Shown here: positions 4,618 through 8,645 of the stretch, in pieces | How positions within the stretch are numbered: position 1 is the first letter of the stretch | How the letters are laid out: each line of letters begins with the position of its first letter | Source: DATHSN01 sp035464115 | GTDB taxonomy: Bacteria; Actinomycetota; Acidimicrobiia; Acidimicrobiales; SKKL01 | Direction: 5' to 3' | DNA length: 8,645 bases | Assembly (NCBI GenBank): GCA_035464115.1 | Contig: DATHSN010000130.1 | Span: 1 to 8,645, forward strand | Program-made: the position numbers and the translations under genes | Notes under the pieces: model-generated | Told to the model about the DNA's origin: nothing | Databases searched by the model: none | What the model saw: only the letters and a program-made list of their open reading frames with translations

Positions 4618-6162
4618 GTGGTCGACACCGCCGTCGTCTCCACCGCTCCGGCGGTCGAGCTCCGGGGCATCACCAAGACGTTCCCGGGCGTCATCGCCAA
4701 CCGCGACATCAACCTCACGGTGGCCGCCGGCGAGGTCCACGCCATCGTCGGCGAGAACGGGGCCGGCAAGTCGACGCTGATGAAGACGCTGTACGGGATG
4801 CACCAGCCCGACGAGGGCACCATCTCGGTGAACGGCCAGCGCGTCGATCTCAAGACACCCACCGACGCCATCGAGGCCGGCATCGGCATGGTGCACCAGC
4901 ACTTCATGCTCGCCGACAACCTGACGGTGCTCGAGAACATCATCCTCGGCGACGAGCCCACGCGCGGCCCCCGCCTCGACTTCGACGCCGCCCGCGACCG
5001 CATCGTCGAGCTGGCTGACACCTACGGGTTCCCGGTGCGGCCCGACACCCTCGTCGAGTCGCTCGGGGTCGGCGAGCGCCAGCGGGTCGAGATCTTGAAG
5101 GTGCTCTACCGCGGCGCCCGCATCCTCATCCTCGACGAGCCCACCGCGGTGCTGGTGCCCCAAGAGGTCACCGACCTGTTCCGCAACCTGCGCGAGCTCA
5201 AGCGCGAGGGCGTCACCATCATCTTCATCTCCCACAAGCTCGACGAGGTCCTCGACATCGCCGACAGCATCACGGTGATCCGGGGCGGCACCACCGTGGC
5301 CGAAGCCGACCCGACCACCACCACGTCCCGCCAGCTGGCCGAGATGATGGTCGGCTCCGAGCTGCCCACCCCCGAGACCCGTGAGTCCACCGTCACCGAC
5401 GTCGTCGAGCTCGAGGTGACCGACCTCACCGTCACCGACGACGACGGGCGCGACCTCATCGCCGACATCTCGTTCCGCATCCGCCGCGGCGAGGTCCTCG
5501 GCGTGGCCGGTGTGGAGGGCAACGGCCAGCACCAGCTCATCAGCGCGCTGCTCGGCACCCTGGCGCAGACGTCGGGCACCATCCGCCTCGGCGACGAGGA
5601 GATCACGTCGTGGTCGACCCGCGAGCGGCGCCAGTCGGGCATGGGCTACATCCCCCAGGACCGCCACCGCGAGGGCCTGCTGCTCGCCGAACCGCTGTGG
5701 AGCAACACGATGCTCGGCCACCAGGCGGCGCCACCGTTCTCCCACGGCCCGTGGATCGACATCGGTGCCGCCCGCGAGCGCACCACCACCACCGTCGCCG
5801 AGTTCGACGTGCGCACCCCGGGCATCGACGTGGCCGCCTACGCCCTCTCGGGCGGCAACCAGCAGAAGCTCATCGTCGGGCGGGAGATGACCGCCCATCC
5901 CACGATGCTCATCGCCGCCCACCCCACCCGCGGCATCGACGTCGGCGCCCAGGCCGCGGTGTGGGAGGAGCTGCGCCAGGCCCGCGCCGCAGGCCTCGCG
6001 GTGCTGCTGGTCTCGGCCGACCTCGAGGAGCTCATCGGGTTGTCCGACACCCTCGTGGTGATCTACCGGGGGCGGCTGGTCGCCACCCTCGATCCCGCCA
6101 AGGTCACCGCCGAGGAGCTCGGCTCGTACATGACCGGCGCCCGCCAGAGCGAGGCCTCGTGA
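4618..6162 (+). CDS. ABC transporter ATP-binding protein, double-NBD, nucleoside importer (YufO/NupO-like)
   Basis: A 514-residue ATPase with two fused nucleotide-binding domains, of the type that powers BMP-dependent nucleoside import. NBD1: Walker A GENGAGKST (45-53), signature LGVGE (149-153), Walker B ILILDEPT (169-176) and H-loop SHKLDEV. NBD2: Walker A position GVEGNGQH (298-305) has no Lys. Signature LSGGNQQK (410-417) is intact. The Walker B region reads MLIAAHPTRG (430-439), so the Asp-Glu pair is lost. The H-loop position reads SADLEEL without His. Degenerate NBD2 Walker motifs are normal in this family. The result is one complete ATP site, built from NBD1 Walker motifs and the NBD2 signature. 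GTG at 4618 was chosen for GAGG at 4608-4611 with a 6-nt spacer. The permease gene follows after 37 nt. Confidence 0.95.
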   Translation: MVDTAVVSTAPAVELRGITKTFPGVIANRDINLTVAAGEVHAIVGENGAGKSTLMKTLYGMHQPDEGTISVNGQRVDLKTPTDAIEAGIGMVHQHFMLADNLTVLENIILGDEPTRGPRLDFDAARDRIVELADTYGFPVRPDTLVESLGVGERQRVEILKVLYRGARILILDEPTAVLVPQEVTDLFRNLRELKREGVTIIFISHKLDEVLDIADSITVIRGGTTVAEADPTTTTSRQLAEMMVGSELPTPETRESTVTDVVELEVTDLTVTDDDGRDLIADISFRIRRGEVLGVAGVEGNGQHQLISALLGTLAQTSGTIRLGDEEITSWSTRERRQSGMGYIPQDRHREGLLLAEPLWSNTMLGHQAAPPFSHGPWIDIGAARERTTTTVAEFDVRTPGIDVAAYALSGGNQQKLIVGREMTAHPTMLIAAHPTRGIDVGAQAAVWEELRQARAAGLAVLLVSADLEELIGLSDTLVVIYRGRLVATLDPAKVTAEELGSYMTGARQSEAS

Positions 6163-6199
6163 CCTCGGTCCCCTCCCCCCACCCGGAGGTCAGCACCCG

Positions 6200-7321
6200 A
6201 TGATCCGCCGCCTCGGCCTCGTGCTGGCCGCGCCGCTGCTCGCCGTCGTGATCTCGCTCGTGATCTCGTCGGTGTTCCTCCTGCTGGCCGACGCCAGCCC
6301 CTGGGAGGCCTACTCGGAGATGTGGGCCTACGGCACCCGCAGCGACTCGCTGATCTCCATGGTGAACCGGGCGGTGCCGCTCTACATCTCGGGCCTGGCC
6401 GTGGCGGTCGGGTTCAAGATGGGCCTGTTCAACATCGGCGTCGAGGGCCAGTACCGCATCGCCGCCATCGTGGCCGCCGGTGTCGGTGCGGCCATCGCGC
6501 TGCCCGCCCCGCTGCACGTGGCCGTCATCCTCGCCACCGCCGTCGCCGCCGGCATGGCGTGGGCCTCGGTGCCCGCCCTGCTCAAGGTGCACCGGGGCGT
6601 CAGCGAGGTCATCTCCACCATCATGATGAACGCCATCTCCATCGGCCTCACCGCCTGGCTGCTGGCGAACCTGCTGTCCGACAAGGACAGCACCAGCCTC
6701 GTGCTGTCCACCGAGACGATCCCCGAGTCGGGACGCTTCCCGTCGCTCAACCCGGTGCTCGAGTGGCTGGGCCTCGAGCTGCGGGCCGGCAGCGACCTGC
6801 ACGGCTTCGTGATCGTCGCCGCGCTCATCGGTGTCGCCTACTACATCGTCATCTGGCGCACCCGGTTCGGGTTCGACCTGCGCGCCAGCGGCCTCAACCC
6901 GTCCGCCGCGCTGGTCAGCGGTGTCAACCCCAAGTCGATGACCCTCAAGGCGTTGCTCATCTCCGGCGGCCTCGCCGGGCTGGTGGGCATGTCCCAGCTG
7001 CTCGGGTTCTCGTACCGCTACGACACCGACTTCCCCATCCAGTACGGCTTCAACGGCATCGCCGTGGCCCTGCTCGGGCGCAACAACCCCATCGGCATCG
7101 CCATCGGCGCCCTGCTGTTCGGGTTCATGGACCGCTCGGCGCAGATCCTCGACCTGCAGGGCATCCCCAAGGAGATCGTGGTGATCATGCAGGGCGTGAT
7201 CGTCATCTCGGTCGTGGTCGCCTACGAGCTCGTGCGCCGCTACCGAGAAGAGCAGGAGCAGAAGGCGGTCAGCCGGGCCACCGAGCAGCTCGCCGAGTCG
7301 ACCGAGGCGGTGTCGGCATGA
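6200..7321 (+). CDS. ABC transporter permease, BPD_transp_2 family (YufP/NupP-like)
   Basis: The 373-residue first membrane subunit of the nucleoside importer. It begins with a hydrophobic segment (residues 5-29). The family hallmark GLFNIGVEGQY follows at 75-85, then several further hydrophobic helices (roughly eight to ten in total by eye). The loop WRTRFGFDLRASGLNP is the cytoplasmic stretch expected to contact the ATPase. Another conserved stretch is FPIQYGFNGIAVALLGRNNPIG. It ends in a charged cytoplasmic tail (RRYREEQEQKAV...). ATG at 6200 has a strong Shine-Dalgarno (GGAGGT, 6185-6190). The stop TGA overlaps the next gene start in ATGA, so the two permeases are translationally coupled and probably form a heterodimer. 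Confidence 0.94.
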   Translation: MIRRLGLVLAAPLLAVVISLVISSVFLLLADASPWEAYSEMWAYGTRSDSLISMVNRAVPLYISGLAVAVGFKMGLFNIGVEGQYRIAAIVAAGVGAAIALPAPLHVAVILATAVAAGMAWASVPALLKVHRGVSEVISTIMMNAISIGLTAWLLANLLSDKDSTSLVLSTETIPESGRFPSLNPVLEWLGLELRAGSDLHGFVIVAALIGVAYYIVIWRTRFGFDLRASGLNPSAALVSGVNPKSMTLKALLISGGLAGLVGMSQLLGFSYRYDTDFPIQYGFNGIAVALLGRNNPIGIAIGALLFGFMDRSAQILDLQGIPKEIVVIMQGVIVISVVVAYELVRRYREEQEQKAVSRATEQLAESTEAVSA

Positions 7322-8634
7322 CCGCCCCCGTGCAGACCCCGGGCACCACCCCGCTCGGCCCCCGGGCGCCCTTCTGGCGCAACGAGCGGGCCGCCCGCTT
7401 CGTCGCCGGCAACCAGATGGTGGTCTACGCCCTCATCGGGCTGTTCCTCCTCTCGGTCACCCGCTTCGTCGCCGACACCGGCGACCTCACCTCGTCGGGC
7501 ACCTCGGGCGCCATGCTGCGCCTCGCCGTGCCCATCGGCCTCGCCGCCCTCGGCGGCATCTACGCCGAGCGGGCCGGCGTGGTCAACATCGGCCTCGAGG
7601 GCATGATGATCCTCGGCACGTGGTTCGGTGCCTGGGGCGCCTGGCAGTTCGGACCCTGGTGGGGCATCGCCATCGGCTTGGCCGGCGGGGCCATCGGCGG
7701 CTTGATCCACGCGGTCTCCACCGTCACCTTCGGCGTCGACCACATCATCTCGGGCGTCGCCATCAACATCCTCGGCGCCGGGTTGGCGCGCTACCTCTCG
7801 GTCATCACCTACACGCCCGAGACCGGTGGCGGCGCCACCCAGTCGCCCACCATCACCGAGCAGGTCCCGTCGGTGTCGCTGCCCGTGCTGTCGGGCGGAG
7901 AGATATTCGGATGGCAGAGCCCCGACCTGTTCGGCTGGTTCGAGGACAAAGGCTGGTTCCTCGTCTCCGACGTCGGCGGCATCCTGAAGGGCTTCACCGC
8001 CGACCTGTCGTGGTTCACGATCATCGCCCTGCTGCTGTTCCCGTTCACCGCGTGGCTGCTGTGGCGCACGCGGTTCGGGCTCCGCCTGCGGTCGTGCGGC
8101 GAGAACCCCTACGCCGCCGAGTCGCTCGGCGTGAACGTCTACCGCATGAAGTACGCCGGCGTGGTCATCTCGGGCGCCATGGCGGGTCTCGGCGGCGCGT
8201 TCTTGTCACTCGTCGCCGCCAGCCTCTACCGCGAGGGCCAGACCGGAGGCCGGGGCTTCATCGGCCTGGCCGCCATGATCTTCGGCAACTGGATGCCGTT
8301 CGGGGCCATGGCCGGCGCCGGCCTGTTCGGCTTCGCCGACGCCCTCCAGCTGCGCTCCGACGAGGCCATCCAGGCCCTGTTGCTGTTCGTGGCCCTGCTC
8401 GCCGCGGTGTTCGCGCTGCGGGCCGGGTTCGGCCGTCGCATGATCCCCGCCGCGGCGCTCGCCGTCACGTCGGTCGGCTTCCTCGCCTGGTTCGTCCTCT
8501 CCGAAGAGGTCCCCCGCCAGTTCGTGTCGTTCACGCCGCACGTCACCACGCTGTTGGTGCTCGGCTTCGCGTCGCAGAAGCTGCGGATGCCGGCCGCCGA
8601 CGGCCAGCCCTACCGCAAGGGCGAGTCGCGCTGA
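7318..8634 (+). CDS. ABC transporter permease, BPD_transp_2 family (YufQ/NupQ-like), extended form
   Basis: The second permease subunit, 438 residues. Hallmarks: GGIYAERAGVVNIGLEGMMILGTW (residues 79-102, with NIGLEG at 90-95), VDHIISGVAINILG, WRTRFGLRLRSCGENPYAAESLGVNV (ATPase-contact loop) and GRGFIGLAAMIFGNWMPFGA. NupQ-type proteins are typically near 320 residues as I recall. The extra length is a hydrophilic N-terminal tail of about 35 residues, a loop of about 70 residues (about 162-235, near VITYTPETGGG to GFTADLSW) after the helix ending in LARYLS, and an added C-terminal hydrophobic segment. ATG at 7318 overlaps the upstream stop. The frame is open upstream to 6322, but that is a GC-driven extension through the other permease gene. 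Stop TGA at 8632-8634. Confidence 0.93.
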   Translation: MTAPVQTPGTTPLGPRAPFWRNERAARFVAGNQMVVYALIGLFLLSVTRFVADTGDLTSSGTSGAMLRLAVPIGLAALGGIYAERAGVVNIGLEGMMILGTWFGAWGAWQFGPWWGIAIGLAGGAIGGLIHAVSTVTFGVDHIISGVAINILGAGLARYLSVITYTPETGGGATQSPTITEQVPSVSLPVLSGGEIFGWQSPDLFGWFEDKGWFLVSDVGGILKGFTADLSWFTIIALLLFPFTAWLLWRTRFGLRLRSCGENPYAAESLGVNVYRMKYAGVVISGAMAGLGGAFLSLVAASLYREGQTGGRGFIGLAAMIFGNWMPFGAMAGAGLFGFADALQLRSDEAIQALLLFVALLAAVFALRAGFGRRMIPAAALAVTSVGFLAWFVLSEEVPRQFVSFTPHVTTLLVLGFASQKLRMPAADGQPYRKGESR

Positions 8635-8645
8635 TGGACGTCGTC
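8634..8645 (+). CDS. Start of the next operon gene (four codons only)
   Basis: ATG at 8634-8636 overlaps the permease stop (TGATG) and reads MDVV to the window edge. The overlap indicates translational coupling and membership of the transporter operon. In related operons this position often holds a nucleoside-catabolic enzyme such as thymidine phosphorylase or cytidine deaminase. An MDV start would suit some actinobacterial thymidine phosphorylases. Four residues cannot identify it. Confidence 0.4.

Noticed and set aside
4612..5922. 436-codon minus-strand frame
   Set aside because: Antisense to the ATPase gene, whose Walker and signature motifs are unmistakable.
6322..7317. Upstream extension making a 770-residue protein that ends in permease 2
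   Set aside because: This stretch is the well-supported permease 1 gene in another frame. The extension is Arg/His/Pro-rich with no membrane segments, and ATG 7318 with the ATGA overlap is the natural start.
1..8645. CRISPR array, transposon, prophage, toxin-antitoxin or defence island
   Set aside because: No spaced direct repeats beyond the 13-bp tandem array, no transposase or integrase motifs, no terminal inverted repeats. All long genes are explained by housekeeping or transport families.

Overview
The window is very GC-rich (about 70% or more by eye), uses GTG starts freely, and carries many TANNNT boxes 6-8 nt in front of start codons. Its lipoproteins have a Cys followed by an Asp/Thr-rich linker. 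Together these point to a high-GC actinobacterium, and the lipoprotein style and gene set fit Acidimicrobiia (Ilumatobacter/Iamia-like). That placement is inference only.

Left half, minus strand (2472 down to 1): ychF (ribosome-associated P-loop ATPase), then a short DUF192 protein, then rsmI (16S rRNA C1402 2'-O-methyltransferase), whose GTG start overlaps the DUF192 stop by 4 nt. A lipoprotein gene follows and is cut by the window edge. Divergent from ychF, at 2586-2669, is a 27-residue, extremely basic microprotein gene that resembles the small actinobacterial ribosomal protein bL37. The 113-bp divergent promoter region holds three tandem 13-bp repeats. A DCC/DUF393 thiol-disulfide protein gene follows at 2794-3177.

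Right half, plus strand (about 3250 to the end): a complete BMP-type (Bmp/NupNOPQ-like) nucleoside ABC importer. It consists of a substrate-binding lipoprotein (3350-4483), a double-NBD ATPase (4618-6162) and two BPD_transp_2 permeases (6200-7321 and 7318-8634). A further gene begins at 8634, overlapping the last permease stop. By operon logic it is probably a nucleoside-catabolic enzyme, but only four codons are visible. The binding-protein gene is separated from the ATPase gene by two hairpins. The second is a long, strong stem followed by a short T-run, whose loop happens to be a TANNNT box.

How the genes work together: the importer would bind nucleosides outside the membrane and bring them in for salvage or catabolism. 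The minus-strand genes, together with the microprotein, form a translation-related neighbourhood. I see no CRISPR array, mobile element, tRNA/rRNA, prophage or recognisable defence system. The points most worth a second look are the bL37-like microgene, the recurring leaderless-promoter spacing, the 13-bp repeats, the hairpin/promoter nest at 4531-4574 and a possible leaderless uORF ahead of the binding protein.
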